From positions 977,127 through 1,041,126 of the forward strand of contig PCDI01000007.1 in the NCBI GenBank assembly GCA_002778195.1: DNA of 64,000 nt, in the 5' to 3' direction. Shown piece by piece: positions 32,075 through 43,563 of the stretch. Below the pieces are notes generated by a model, which saw only the letters and a program-made list of their open reading frames with translations, ran no database searches and had not been told where the DNA came from. Positions within the stretch are counted from its first letter, which is position 1. Each line of letters starts with the position of its first letter. This stretch comes from Raffaelea ambrosiae. Its lineage: Eukaryota > Ascomycota > Sordariomycetes > Ophiostomatales > Ophiostomataceae. The translations under genes and the position numbers were made by a program.

Positions 32075-32436
32075 CGATAGAAACGTAAAGTAAAGACAGA
32101 ACGAAGAATGAAAGTAAAGACAGAACGAAAGAAATAAACGTACAACAGAACGAAAGAATGAAAGTACAACAGAACATGAAACCATGGCTAGTACAGTGGC
32201 AGCAATCGGAGGCAAGACACGCCCCTCTTGCGGTGGGGATCGATGTCCAGCTAGCTCTCCACCCTTGCCGCTGCCGGCCGGTCCTGGGGAAGGCGTAGCC
32301 GGATACTGGATCGACCTCTGCAGTATATATCTCCCCTCCTCCTTGATAAACCCCCCCCCGGGCTGCGTCCAATCATCGTACAGACTACACTACCAACCAG
32401 GGACCGCCAGACCAACCCGCCGCCTTTTCTCTCGCC
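32075..32436. promoter_or_regulatory. Promoter region of second isochorismatase-fold gene
   Basis: About 360 bases. A repeated GAAAGTAAAGACAGAACGAA-type element occupies 32085-32175 just after the regulator stop. A GATA-type core (TTGATAA) is at 32343-32349 and a C10 tract follows. A TATATAT stretch at about 32320 may serve as TATA box. Confidence 0.45.
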
Positions 32437-33289
32437 ATGGCCGCTGCCCTCTCCCCGGACGACTACCCGGCCTACGCCGCCTACATCTCCAACAAGAAGC
32501 AGAAGCCGCTCGGCTGGGGCCAGCGGCCGGCCCTCGTCGTCGTCGACGTCACCGAGGCCTACTTTTCCGCCGCGTCGCCGCTCTCGCTGCTGGCCTCCAG
32601 CTGCGGCACCGGCAGCTCGGCCCCGGCCGCCGTCGCCCAGCTGGTCGCCGCCGCACACGCCGGCGGCTGCCCCGTGGTCTGGGCGCGGACGCGGCTGTCG
32701 GACCGCGCCGACCTGCTGGACGCGGGTCTCTGGAAGCAGAAGGTGTCCGCGTCGGTGCTGGGCGTCTTTGGCGAGGACGGAGGCCATACGGGGTTTCTCG
32801 AGGGGCTGGCACCGCAGCGGGAGCAGCCGGCGGCCACCGGGACGGCCAGCCACAACAACAACACCGCCCTCCCGTGGGTCGCCGACCTGGTGGTGGACAA
32901 GAAATGTGCCAGCGCCTTCTTCGGCACCAACCTGGCCACCCAGCTGACGGTCCTGGGCGTGGACACGCTCGTGTTCTGCGGCGCGCGGACGAGCGGCGAG
33001 ATCCGGCAGAGCGTGCTGGACGGCCAGGGGCTGGGGTACCGAGGCGTGGTAAGAAGAACCGACCACCCACCACATGTGCACACAACGACCCCAATGCGGG
33101 GCGCGCCTACGCAACACTAACACAGCCCGTGCCATCTAGGTGGCGACCGACGCCTGCGCGGATACGTGCAGGGAGACGCACTTTGCCAACCTGTTTGACA
33201 TCCGGGCCAAGATGGCCGACGTGGCCACGTCCGAAGAGGCAGCACAGCAGCTGCAAAAGGGCTGGTCGTGGAACCCTCCGAGCGAGATA
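32437..33289 (+). CDS. Isochorismatase-fold protein lacking the catalytic cysteine
   Basis: Exons 32437-33048 and 33140-33289 (91-base intron, GTAAGA donor, CTAG acceptor), about 253 aa. It resembles the carbamoylsarcosine-amidase-like protein at 22610-23293: GWGQRPALVVVDVTEAYF carries the Asp, VVDKKCASAFFGTNL the Lys, and the C-terminus shares a DIRAKMADV/QLQKGW ending. The nucleophile loop, GGVSTSGCVRAT in the paralogue, reads CGARTSGEIRQS here, so the cysteine is replaced by Glu. The family reaction needs that cysteine, so hydrolysis by the usual mechanism is unlikely. A poly-Asn insert lies near residue 140. It may be a ligand sensor, a partner subunit or a decaying copy; the intact frame and clean splice argue against simple decay. 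Confidence 0.87.
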
Positions 33290-33726
33290 TGAGGAGGGGC
33301 CGGGAAGCCAAGCATGGGGTCCTGCTTTGTAACGACCGGTCGTTGGTAGCTGTAGGCGGGGAGAATCAAGATGGACGACTACGGCTCGACAGTTTGCCTA
33401 TCCGTCCGGCACGAAAATAAACTGCCGGCCGGGGGGGGGGGGGGGGGGGGGGGGTGCTGGCCCGCGATTTTGCCCTGGCCAGCCAGCTTATCAGGTTGCT
33501 TGCTTTTGTCATATTCACAGATTGCGGCTCACTGCCAGCGCCGCATCCGACGCACAATGCCATGCAGTCGTAGCCTATAGCCTTATCAAAGTCCCCTATG
33601 CAGAGTGGTTATATCGTAGGCTGCGGTACCCGTGGAAGAGAAAAAGGAGAGGGAAAGATCACCAGATCTTGGACCAGAAGTCAAGACACCCCGTACCAAA
33701 CAGACCAAAAAAAAAAATTTAAGAAA
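33290..33726. promoter_or_regulatory. P450 promoter region with G24 tract and GATA-type sites
   Basis: About 440 bases. It has an uninterrupted G24 tract (33431-33454), and two CTTATCA cores at about 33487 and 33582, 240 and 145 bases before the P450 start. Long G tracts are prone to slippage and assembly error. Confidence 0.5.
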
Positions 33727-35840
33727 ATGAACACGTCGCTGCACACGCCACTGTCTGCGCCCATCCTCCTCGGAGCGGTGGGGCTGCTCCTCGTGGCCAT
33801 CTTCTATGCCGTCCCGCGCATCTTTGGCAAGCGCAAATACAACCTCCCCCCCGGCCCCCCCGGCGAGTTCCTGCTGGGCCATTATCGAAAGATCCCCTTT
33901 GTGGCAGCCTTCAAGCAGTATGCCGCATGGGGCAAGGAGTACAGTAAGGAACATCCCATGCGTGTGTGTGTGCTGGACCGCTTGCTGACCGTGGTGGCAG
34001 AGAGCGATGTGCTCTACTTTGAGACGTTTGGCACGAAATGGATCGTCCTCAACAGCCTCCAGGCCGCCGTCGACCTCTTGGACAAGCGCGGTGCCAACTA
34101 CGGCGACCGTCCCAACTTTGTCCTGTTTGAGGAGTAGGTTTCCGGACGGCCTGTTTCTTTTGCTTTTGCGTTTCCTTGGCATCGATTGATCCATGTTCGA
34201 CGTCGGCTGACCGTCGCCAACCAGAATGGGATGGGCACCCACGCTGACCTGGCTGCGATGGGGCCCCCGGATGCAGATGCACCGCAAGATCCTGCAGCCC
34301 GCCTTCAGCAAGTCGCACATCCGCCAGTACCAGGACAACCAGAGGCGCCAGTCCCTCCTCTGCCTGCGCAGCATCATGGAGGACGCCCGGACCCCGGAGA
34401 GCTGGAACAGCGCCGTGCGGCGCTTTGCCGTGGCCATTGTGCTCAACATCTCCTTTGGCATCGACGTCGAGGGGCCCGACAGCCCCTGGATCAAGATTGC
34501 CGACGATGCCGCCGACGCCATCAGCAACTCGGGCGCGCCCGCGAGCAGCATTGTCGACCGATTCCCGGCCAGTGCGTGACGACACGCCATAGAAACCAAG
34601 TTGCGCGCGAGAACAGTCTGGGGGCCATACAAGCTAACGTTTCCGTGTGCAGCCCGTCATCTGCCCGAGTGGCTGCCGTTCATGGAACGCCTGCGGTATG
34701 CGCGCAAATGGCGCTGGGCCATTGAAGCCATCACCAACATCCCGTTCAGCCAGGCGCGCAAGGAATTGGTACACTCTTCCCCGTCCGGTTTTTTTTTTGT
34801 CTTTTTGTCTTTTTTTCTTTTTGTCTTTTTTGATTTGTCTTTTTTTCTTTTTTTCTTTTTTTCTTTTTTTCTTTTTTTCTTTTTTTCTTTTTTTCTTTTT
34901 TTCTTTTTTTCTTTTTTTCTTTTTTTCTTTTTTTCTTTCCGTCGGCTTTCCTCTTCAAACAGACTCTCACATCCACACAGGACGAGAAGATCCAGCGCAA
35001 GTGCTTTGCCCACGACCGCCTGCAGATCTACAACAACAACGCCGAAAAGGGCATCGGCAACGAGTTCAACATGGACGACATCCGCGGCGCGTCCGCGGCC
35101 ATCTACATTGCCGGCAACGACACGACGGCCACGACCGTCATCCTCTTTGTGCTCTACCTCATGCAGAACCCGGCCGTCCAGGCCAAGGCCCAGGCCGAGA
35201 TGGACCGCGTCGTTGGCCCCGACCGCCTGCCCGACTGGGACGACCTGCCCCGGCTGCCCTACCTCCACCTCATCCTGCAGGAGACCTACCGCATGAACCC
35301 GCTGTCGCCCCTCGGCATCCCCCACGCCGCCCTCGCCGACGACGTCTACAACGGTATGTACATCCCCAAGGGCACCATCGTCTACCAGAACGTCTGGGCC
35401 ATGCACCACAACGAGGCCGTCTACGCCGACCCCTTTGTCTTCCGGCCCGAGCGCTACCTGGCCCCCGCCAGCGAGCCCTACCCCGTCGGCAACTTTGGCT
35501 TCGGCCGCCGCGTCTGCATCGGCCGCCACCTGGCCGAGAACAGCATGCTGATCATCCTGGCCGGCCTGGTGGCCACCCTGGACATCCAGTACCCGCTGGA
35601 CAAGGACGGCCAGCGGACGCCGTTTGAGCCCGAGTGGTCCTTCCGGGGACAAGCGTGAGTTTTCCAAGTTTTTCTTTTTTTTTTTTCATTTCTCTTTTTG
35701 AACTTTTCTTTTTTCCACTTTCTCCTTTTTACACTTCACTAATCCCCCACAACAGTCACCCATTGCCGTTCCCGGTCGGCTTCTCTCCGCGCTCAGCAAG
35801 GGCGGCGGAGCTGGTCCGAGACGCAGCAGCAAACAAATAG
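33727..35840 (+). CDS. Cytochrome P450 monooxygenase
   Basis: About 523 aa; exons 33727-33943, 34001-34133, 34225-34571, 34653-34768, 34981-35654 and 35756-35840, phases close. The first intron is 57 bases, open and in frame, but removing it restores YAAWGKEYKSDVLYFETFG as in other fungal P450s. An N-terminal membrane anchor (about residues 10-32) is followed by the Pro-rich hinge NLPPGPPGE. Other landmarks: I-helix IAGNDTTATT, ExxR in LQETYRMN, FRPERYL, and heme loop FGFGRRVCIGR. It inserts oxygen into a substrate at the ER face, using a CPR reductase. It resembles the CYP family acting on O-methylsterigmatocystin-like or xenobiotic substrates only in general form. The fourth intron is a long CT7 repeat. 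Confidence 0.93.
34789..34938 (+). repeat. CTTTTTTT repeat inside a P450 intron
   Basis: About 15 or more near-perfect copies of an eight-base CTTTTTTT unit fill the intron 34769-34980. The stretch has no A on the sense strand over its repeated part and could act as an extended polypyrimidine tract. Confidence 0.9.
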
Positions 35841-36874
35841 AACCTAGGCGGCATCAAGAAACAAACGGATATGGGCAAGACTATGGCGTGTCAACGTGTG
35901 AAGGAGGGGTGACGGGTGCTTTCTCGGCGGTGGCATATAACGACGGGATGGATATCGGCCTGCCGGCACTCCGGGACAGCCAGGCATATGCAAGGCGGAA
36001 ACAAGCCTCGTGAATAGAATCACACAAGAGCATCCATATAAATCAACTTTAACAAAGTAACAAAGGCTGGACTAAGCCACGCCCATGTACAGACATACGG
36101 ATTCATGTTAAAGGCCCCCGAGGTGCACTTGACACTATTTACACGTGGTGGTGGGCAGGAAAAACATCGCTGCCAAGTACTTCTTCCTCCACTGAAACTT
36201 CCCATGGTCTGCAGGCCCACTTGCCGCAGCCGCCTGGTATGTTCACGTGGCATGTCCCATACAAAAAAGAAGAATCTTCGAAAATTCCGAGTCACCTCAA
36301 CTCCTTTACATATAACCACGCCATCGGCGGAAAAAAAAAGTAGGCCGTGTGGATGAAGGGGACCGGGGCACCGTCTCAGATCTGGCAGACGCACTGCACG
36401 AGCGAGGCAATGGTGCGGAGGAAGGGAAAATAGAGACAGAAAGAAAAAAAAGTAAGACAAAAAAAGGACGGGCATAGAAAAGGAAGGGTATAACAAATCA
36501 ACAGAAAAGAAAAGCCCCGACGATTGTGGGGGACATACAAGGTTCGTGCGGTCTAGGATCGACACTCGCTCTCAGTCATTCGCGAGCAGCTTGCCGTCCT
36601 CAATTTTCTCCAGGATGATGGCGCACTCGTGTTCATTATCATAGTCAGGTACCAAGGCTTAGTTGTGCCAGGTGCTGTACCAGACGGGCTACGTCTTGTT
36701 TTTGCACATCTCGGCGTTCATATTCATTCATCGATCATTGTGGCCACGCAACGTCTCGCTATTACACATTCCCAAGGCAACGGGCATCAGTCATACATGC
36801 CTATCCTACAATGTCCTGTCCAGAACCGTCACAATCATCACCACACATCTGTAAACCGGCGGAATGCTGCTCCT
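35841..36874. other. Convergent intergenic region, no gene seen
   Basis: About 1.03 kb between the stops of the P450 and the MFS permease. Open frames are short and low complexity. A-rich runs near 36330 and 36430-36470. Nothing recognisable. Confidence 0.5.
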
Positions 36875-38791
36875 TTACCACACGTAACGGAAATGCACGT
36901 TCTGGCGATCCGTGAGATCCTTAAAGTCGGTGTCGACGTGCACACGCTCGCCTCTCGTGCTGTCAATACGGCCACGGCGACAGTTCTCCCAGTAGCAGTA
37001 GACGCCGTACAGGGTGATGGTGATGATGGCCAGGACGTACGAGCCGAGAATGGCGCCCATGCCGAGAGGGTAGAGGGGCGCCTGGCCGGATTTGAAGAAC
37101 TGGGGCGCAATAATATTGGAGACTGGACAGTGGTTGTCAGTGTGTGCATGGCAAGAGAGAGAGAGAGAGAGAGAGGTCATGGAAGGGGACGTACTGCAAT
37201 AGGCAATGAAAATCACCGCCTGCACAGTCACCTTCTTGGTGTGCCCGGCAATGTTGGCCACGTTGAGCGCCAGGCTGACAATGTACGGCCCCAGGAAGAA
37301 CTTGGCCATCCAGAGGGCCGCCAGGCGGCCGTGGATCGCCTGCAGCGGCAGCGTGTACAGAAACACCGACGCGATCATGCCGACGAGCTCGCCGCCGATG
37401 ATGATGCCGACGCGGCACTGCAGCTGGGGCCAGCGGCGCGTCAAGTACCAGACGCTGCCGTTGCAGATGTACGAGGAGGCGGTGCCGATGACGCCCTCGG
37501 GCATGGTCAGCAGCAGTGCGGTGCGGGAGTCGTAGCCGAGGCCTTTGATGACGAGAGCCTGGAAGTCTGGGGGCGGAGGGTTAGCGTCTAGCACAGACGA
37601 TGCAAGGAAAGAGGCAGGGCAGCGTCACGAAAAGCCAACGTACTGGTGAGGCCGCCGTTGGGGATGCTGACAAAGATGTTGAAAAAGAACATGAGCCACG
37701 TCTTGGGATCGGTCAGAGCTTCCCAGACTTGCTCCCGCTTGTAGGTCTTGTTCTCCATGCCGGTCTGGTCGGCGCGCAGACGCTCGACGGTGATGGCCTT
37801 TTCGCGCTCAGTGATGAACTTGGCGCGGATGGGGCTGTCGGGGAGGAAGGCGACGAGGACAATGGACCAGACGAGCGAGATGGAGCCGACGGTGATGAAG
37901 AAATACTTCCACTGGTGGCCGCCAGCGATGGCGCCGATGCTGGCCGTGGGTGAGCAGAACGAAGACAAATTGGAGTCATCACCAGTACGCGATGGGCGGA
38001 ACAGGTACCTACCCGTAGCCGATGGGGGCCGTGAAAAAGGTGGAAAAGTTGGTGTACATCAGCCCGGACCGGAGGGATTGCTCGCTGGAAGAGTATGGAT
38101 TAGCAGGTGCCGTTGCGAAGAGACTCTGGCCAGAAAACGCCTTGTACGCACTGCCGGGTATACCACATGGTCAGCATGAGGTAGCCTCCTGGGATGATGG
38201 GTGCTTCGAGGACGCCGAGCAAGACACGCAGGGCAATCATGGCCGGGAACGTTCGCGTGTACGCCGTCGAGATGAGAATGATGCCCCATACTGGCCGAGC
38301 AGGATTAGAGATGTGTGTTCTGCTTCCATGGACGTCTGCGGGACGTCTGCAGCGAACGGGAACGGCAACGTACAAAAGACGACGCCCGAGATCAACTTGG
38401 CGATCGGCAGCTTCTGCAGCAGACTGGCGGCGGGAAAACACCACACCAGATACCCAAAGTAAAAGGCGCTGCCCAGCCACGAGTAGCGGTCCCCCTCGGA
38501 GTTGGTGTCCTCCCGCATGCCAAACAGGGCGCCCGTCGACGTGCTGACCTTGTCCATGGCGCCCAGCACAATGTTGAAGCAGAGCAGCGGGATCAGGCGG
38601 CGGTCGAGCTTCCACCGCAGCGAGCGCGCTTCCTGCTTCGAGTACATGTCGTGCTCGGCGAAATAGTCCGTGTACGCGGCCGCCACGTCGTCGTGCGCGG
38701 TCGGCACGGCGAGGCCGGGCTTGCTGTTCTCGACATCGACGTTGACGCTGGGGTTCTTGGCGACGGAACTCTCCGTCCGTGCTTGGTCCAT
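36875..38791 (-). CDS. MFS permease, Dal5/allantoate-type anion:cation symporter
   Basis: Six exons: complement(38374-38791), (38152-38290), (38013-38084), (37644-37939), (37195-37566), (36875-37122); phases close to about 514 aa. Two six-helix bundles are visible. Landmarks of the ACS (TNA1/Dal5) family: RRLIPLLCFNIVLGAMDK, LGVLEAPIIPGGYLMLTMWY, the central loop and NGGLTNFQALVIKGLGY. The family imports organic anions such as allantoate, nicotinate or biotin precursors at the plasma membrane. It is a likely uptake system for a carboxylated substrate or intermediate of this cluster. A GA microsatellite (37151-37174) lies in its last intron. Confidence 0.92.
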
Positions 38792-39491
38792 GGTGAAGAT
38801 GGTCTGGCTGCGCTTGGGTCGTCGGAGAGGAATAGGGACAAGAGAGAATGGGATGAAGACGAGAGCAGAAGCAGACCTCTGGCAATGGCCGGGACATGGC
38901 GCATACAAGGCTGCTTCTATGTCTACTGCCACCGCCTTGCCATGGTCGCCGTGTCGCCCGTATCTCCATGCGTGTGGGTCACCAGGGGATGTTCGAGCAG
39001 CCCTTCAGAGGATAACTTACATCCGAATTCTGATAAGCAGCATCCGAATCGGTGTGGGCCACCCCTAGCGCCCGACACCGTCCGGGTGCCTCATGGGAGG
39101 GGTGCCAGATGCAACATCAAGTGCGGAGGGAACGGTGTCGAGATAACACGCGTGTTGAGCTCTGTCGAGCAAGAATCCAAGTGGAAATGGTGGTGTGAAT
39201 GGATGTTTGCAATGTGCACAATGTGAACAATACACAGTACCACTGTTGCATGTGCCCTACCACGTGATATGTACGTATGACCTACGCAGGCTGGCTAGCT
39301 CTTCTCTTTTCTTCGCTTCTTGCAGTCCTTCATCTTCTCTCGGCCCTCTGCTTTCGTACAGTCCATCAAAAACCCAGTCACGATGTTGTCGGCGAAGAAA
39401 TGTAGACGTTTGCCGAGACAACGAATTCAATCACCTCATTCTCGCACCAGAGCTGCATTCACAACGACTTCTTTCTACATCCTGCATCCCA
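38792..39491. other. Intergenic region, no gene seen
   Basis: About 700 bases between the MFS permease promoter and the 3' end of the aminotransferase. A CACGTGATAT site occurs near 39261, resembling half of the palindrome described at 50099. No coding signal. Confidence 0.45.
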
Positions 39492-40976
39492 TTACCGAAT
39501 GCCAATCGCTAGGTTGCTGCCGACGTCCTCGCCAGCCTGGATCTTGCGTCGTATCTCGACAATTGCCTCGGCCAGCCGCTCCACCCCCTCCTGGATGGCC
39601 TCCTGCTCGTGCCAGGCCCAGCAGAGCCGCATGCAGCGCGAGTAGCCGCCGCCCGTCTCCGCCTCGGCACGCGCCATGCTGCCCGCGTCGCCGGCCACCA
39701 CAAACATGTGCCCAAAGGCCACCCGCAGCGCATAGTCCCGCAGCGCGATCGCGGCCACCGTCTTGGCTACGGGCAGGTCGGCAGGGAGCCGTATGTACAG
39801 GAAGAACCCGCCGGCCGTGGCGGGCGTCGAGTGCGCCGACTTGTTGTTCTCCATGGTCACGCCCAGCGGGACGAGGAGACGCTCAATGGCTGCGATCATG
39901 ACGTAGTAGCGGCCCTGGTACGTGGGGATGAGCGTGTGTTGGATGTAGTCTTGCAGGTAGCGACTCCGGAGCATCTTGTCGACGAACGTGGACGCCAAGT
40001 GCGAGGGCGCACCGCCCGAGCTCGACGAGCCTCTGGCCATGAGCATTAGCATTTATTGGCATGATTGAAAGTCTCCCCCCCCAACTTACACCTCGCCCAG
40101 GTTCTTCACAAAGGCGGGCGTCCCTTCGGCCCAGCCCACGCGGACGCCCGGCCCAATGATCTTGGAAAACGAGCCGTTGCTCATGGTGTGGCCCCATTCC
40201 TTGTCGCCGCCCTCGAGCTCGCGGTCCACATCCACCAGTCGGGGAGGCAGGGGCGCGACGCCGCTGTGTGTCTTTTCGCTCGTTTTCTCGTCGGCAGGCC
40301 AGCTGAGGAAGTCGTACACGTCGTCCGAGACGACCAGGGCGTCGTATTCGCGCGCGAGTCGCACCAGGTCCTGGCGGTTGTCCGCCGAGTACGTCTTGCC
40401 GCTGGGGTTGGCAAAGGTCGGCGTGCAGTAGATGACGTACTTGTAGATCTTGTTGGGGTAGTTGGCGCCCGTCTTCATCCGCGGGTTGTCTTCTGGTGGT
40501 GCACTTGCTTCGGTTTTCTCGAGCTCCCGGCGCAGGTAGGCGACGTCGATGCCCGCATCGTTCTCGGGGACGCCGCGCATCTTTCCGTGGAAGCCGTGGT
40601 CCTCAAAGATGGGACAGGCCAAAAAGTAGGTGGGCTCGACCATGAAGATCTGTCGCGTGTACAGCGGGTCGGTGAACCGGGCCAGCACATTGGCCAGGTT
40701 GGCCGATGCGCCGTTGCTGATGGCGACGCGCTCTTGGGTGACGGCGCCCGCGCTCGGCTGATACAATTCCGTCAGCCATTCGGCCACGCTCTGGCGAAGC
40801 GGCGGGTGGCCCACGTGCGGCCCATAGACCAGGGCGGCGGCTACTTCCTCCGGCGATGTGAGGACAGCCTTGGCCCCTGACAACAGACCTTCTGCAGCAA
40901 ACAGCCGAGGCGACGGCCAGCCCAGTTGCAGGTTGATCAACGCCTTGGCGGCATCTGCATTGCCCAGGGCGCCCAT
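39492..40976 (-). CDS. Class I/II PLP aminotransferase
   Basis: Exons complement(40090-40976) and complement(39492-40032), 57-base intron, about 475 aa. Fold type I aminotransferase landmarks: INLQLGWPSPRL at the N-terminus (typical of the YER152c/2-aminoadipate-like branch), YGPHVGHPPLRQSVAEWL, AISNGASANLANVL, TPTFANPSGKTYS, the Asp/Tyr pair in VVSDDVYDFL, and the PLP lysine in NGSFSKIIGPGVRVGW. It would swap an amino group between an amino acid and a keto acid, most likely in the cytosol. An upstream open exon (ATG at about 41196) could extend the N-terminus but did not close in phase. It is divergent from the isocitrate-lyase-like gene (632-base shared promoter). Confidence 0.92.
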
Positions 40977-41608
40977 ATTGGCAAAGCTAGACGGTGTAGT
41001 CGATGGACGATAGCAAGAGATAGCAACAACGCCTCAACTGGTGGCAACTAGCGACAACTAACAGAAACTGGCAGAAACTGGCATGACTGGCAATGACAGT
41101 ACCCGATAAGAAATACTGACAACTCACGATACTCTTGTCCGCAGAGCTTAGCATCGCGGGCTTGGTACGCGTCTTTATCTCAGTATACTTCCGCATTAGG
41201 GAATTTCCCCACCACTCCGCCTAGCGTCGGACGCTAGGCAACAACGTCCGATGAGTTCTGATATCTCTCTCTTGTGCCGATAATGGTGTAGGATCTCACC
41301 TTGTGTGGAATGCACTGGTCTGATGATGGCACGAGGCAGGCGGGGGACCAAGGCCAATGCAATTCGGCAGCACGACGTATCGACTGGGCGTCCGACTGGG
41401 CGTCGGAAGCATCCCCGAGCTCTGGAGAGAAAGAGGGTTGCGGCGTAGCAGGGATCCGCAGTCGGAGAGCTAGCAGGCGAAGAGAAGGTGGACAGGAAGC
41501 TATTTTGTAGCGTTCGGTTGAGTTTCTTTTCTTTGTCGTTGTCTGTTCCCCCGTCTGGTCTCTCTGGAAGCACAAACCACTCTTGGCAAAATCGGCATCT
41601 CCTCCACC
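40977..41608. promoter_or_regulatory. Divergent promoter region, class I aminotransferase / isocitrate-lyase-like
   Basis: About 630 bases. It contains a short CAACTGG/AACTGGCA repeat at about 41036-41090 and a GATAAG at 41104. A shared promoter would allow co-expression. An alternative first exon of the aminotransferase may overlap it. Confidence 0.45.
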
Positions 41609-43408
41609 ATGTCGCTCAAGTACCCTGATACCAAGGCAGAGATTGCTGCCTTTGAGGCCGAGGTCCAGTCCATCGAGGAGTGGTGGCAGACGGATCGCCA
41701 GAAGCACATCAAGAGGTTGTGAAAGATCTGTCCTGGCTTCAGAAAGGGGAAAGCAAGCTGACTCCCGCAGACCCTACTCGGCCAAGTCGATTGCTGCGCT
41801 TCGCAACATTGGCTTCAAGACGGAGTATCCCTCCAGCGTCCAGGGCCGCAAGCTCTGGCGTCTTCTGAACGAGCACAATGCCAAGGGAACATACGAGCTG
41901 ACGTTTGGCACGACGGAGCCTCTGATCGCCAAGGAGATGGCCAAGCACAGTGAGTTCGATTTCTGGGTTTGTGGGGGCGTTCCCTCTGCTTTCTTTTTTT
42001 TTTTTCTTTCTCTCACACTCCACTCCCCCCCCCCTCAGTGCAGACTGTCTACGTCTCGGGCGCCCTCTGCGGCCACTCCCAGGCCGCCTGGCCCGGCGAA
42101 GACCACGCCGACTACCCGTCCGACACCGTCCCCTCGGTCGTCAAGCGCATCTTCAACTCGCAGCTCTTCCAGGACCAGCGCCAGACGCAGCTGCGCATGC
42201 GCTACCCGGAGGCGGACCGGCAGGCGCTCGAGTGCATCGACTACATGCTGCCCATTGTGGCCGACGCCGACATGGGCTTCGGCACGCTGACCGGCTGCAT
42301 GAAGCTGGTGCGCAACTTTGTCGAGTCGGGCGTGGCCATGATCCACATTGACGACCTGGCCATGGGCCTGAAGAAGTTTTCCAACGGCGAGGGCCGCACA
42401 ATTGTGCCCACGAGCGACTACCTCGAGCGGCTCAAGACGGTGCGCATGACGTTTGACATTATGGGGGCCGACACGCTGCTCCTGTGCCGCTGCGACAGCG
42501 ACCACGCCGAGTTCATCACGAGCGTCCTCGACCCGCGCGACCACCCCTATGTCCTGGGCGCCACCAAGGAGGGCATCCCGTCGTTCCAGGACGCGCTCGT
42601 GCAGGGCCGCGCGTCCGGCCAGGACTATCTGACCGTCAAGAAGGCGTGGAAGGCGTCGGCGGGGCTGCTGACCTTTGACGAGGCCGTCCAGGCCCAGGCC
42701 GCAGACGAGGCCCAGTACACGGCCTATGCGGCCGAGATTGCCAGCAAACCAGTTGTCGCGCTGCAGGAGCGGCGCGCCCTGGCCAAGAAGGCGACCGGCC
42801 AGGACATTGTCTTTGACTGGGAGCTGCCCCGGCTTCCGCACGGCCAGTACATGTGGAAGTGGTGCACCAAGGCCGTCATTGACCGGGCCATCCTGGCGGC
42901 GCCTCTGGGCGATGTGACCTGGAGCCGACAAGATTATCCCAGTACGTATAGAAGAACATTGAACCCCCCCCCCCCCCCCAAAACCAAAAACCAGAAACCT
43001 CCGCCGCTAACACACCCAGACAAAAAGGACATGCTCGAGTTCCACTCGTCCGTCCGCGCGGTCTTCCCCGACCGGCTCTTTGCCTTTGGCTACACGGGCG
43101 CCTACGACTTTGGCCAGGCCGGCTACAGCGAGGCCGAGATCGAGTCGTTCCCGGCCGACATTGCCAAGCAGGGCGTCGTGTGGCAGGTGCAGCCCATCTG
43201 GGCCACGCAGGGGCTCAGCCTGCACGCCAACGAGTTTGCCAAGATGTTCAAGGCGGAAGGCATCGCCGGCTACACGCGCAACGTCACCAAGCCCGCCGTG
43301 GCGGGCATGCCGACCGACAAGTACGGCAAGCCGACGTCGCGCGGCGGCTACCTGGCCGATGCCTTTTTCGACGTGGTCGACGGGAACCCCATCATCGACG
43401 TGGCTTAG
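41609..43408 (+). CDS. Isocitrate-lyase-superfamily protein without catalytic motif
   Basis: Exons 41609-41715, 41771-41949, 42039-42941 and 43020-43408; introns 55, 89 and 78 bases; about 525 aa, the length of fungal isocitrate lyases. The N-terminus (VQSIEEWWQTDR), YVSGALCGHSQ, the metal site ADADMGFG (about residues 171-177) and MIHIDD are recognisable. The signature loop that should read KKCGH is replaced: residues 206-210 read LKKFSN-type sequence with no cysteine and no histidine. The second signature, SPSFNW, is replaced by GYTGAYDF. True isocitrate or methylisocitrate lyase activity is therefore unlikely. It may cleave or bind another 2-hydroxy or keto acid. It is divergent from the class I aminotransferase. 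Confidence 0.9.
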
Positions 43409-43563
43409 ATAGCGTAGCGCGTGCGCGGGAAGAAGGGGAAGGAAACAAAAAAAAGTAAATTCCGTAACTCAATCAATTCTCCCTGACCCCAGAACATCCA
43501 TACAAAAAATCCATACCAAGAAAATGTTCATAAAACCCATGCAAACACCACCTCTCCTAGACA

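Noticed and set aside
36020..36565. Minus-strand open frame of 181 codons
   Set aside because: Hydrophobic-looking only because of poly-Phe/Ser from A-rich tracts; no motif and no conserved start context.
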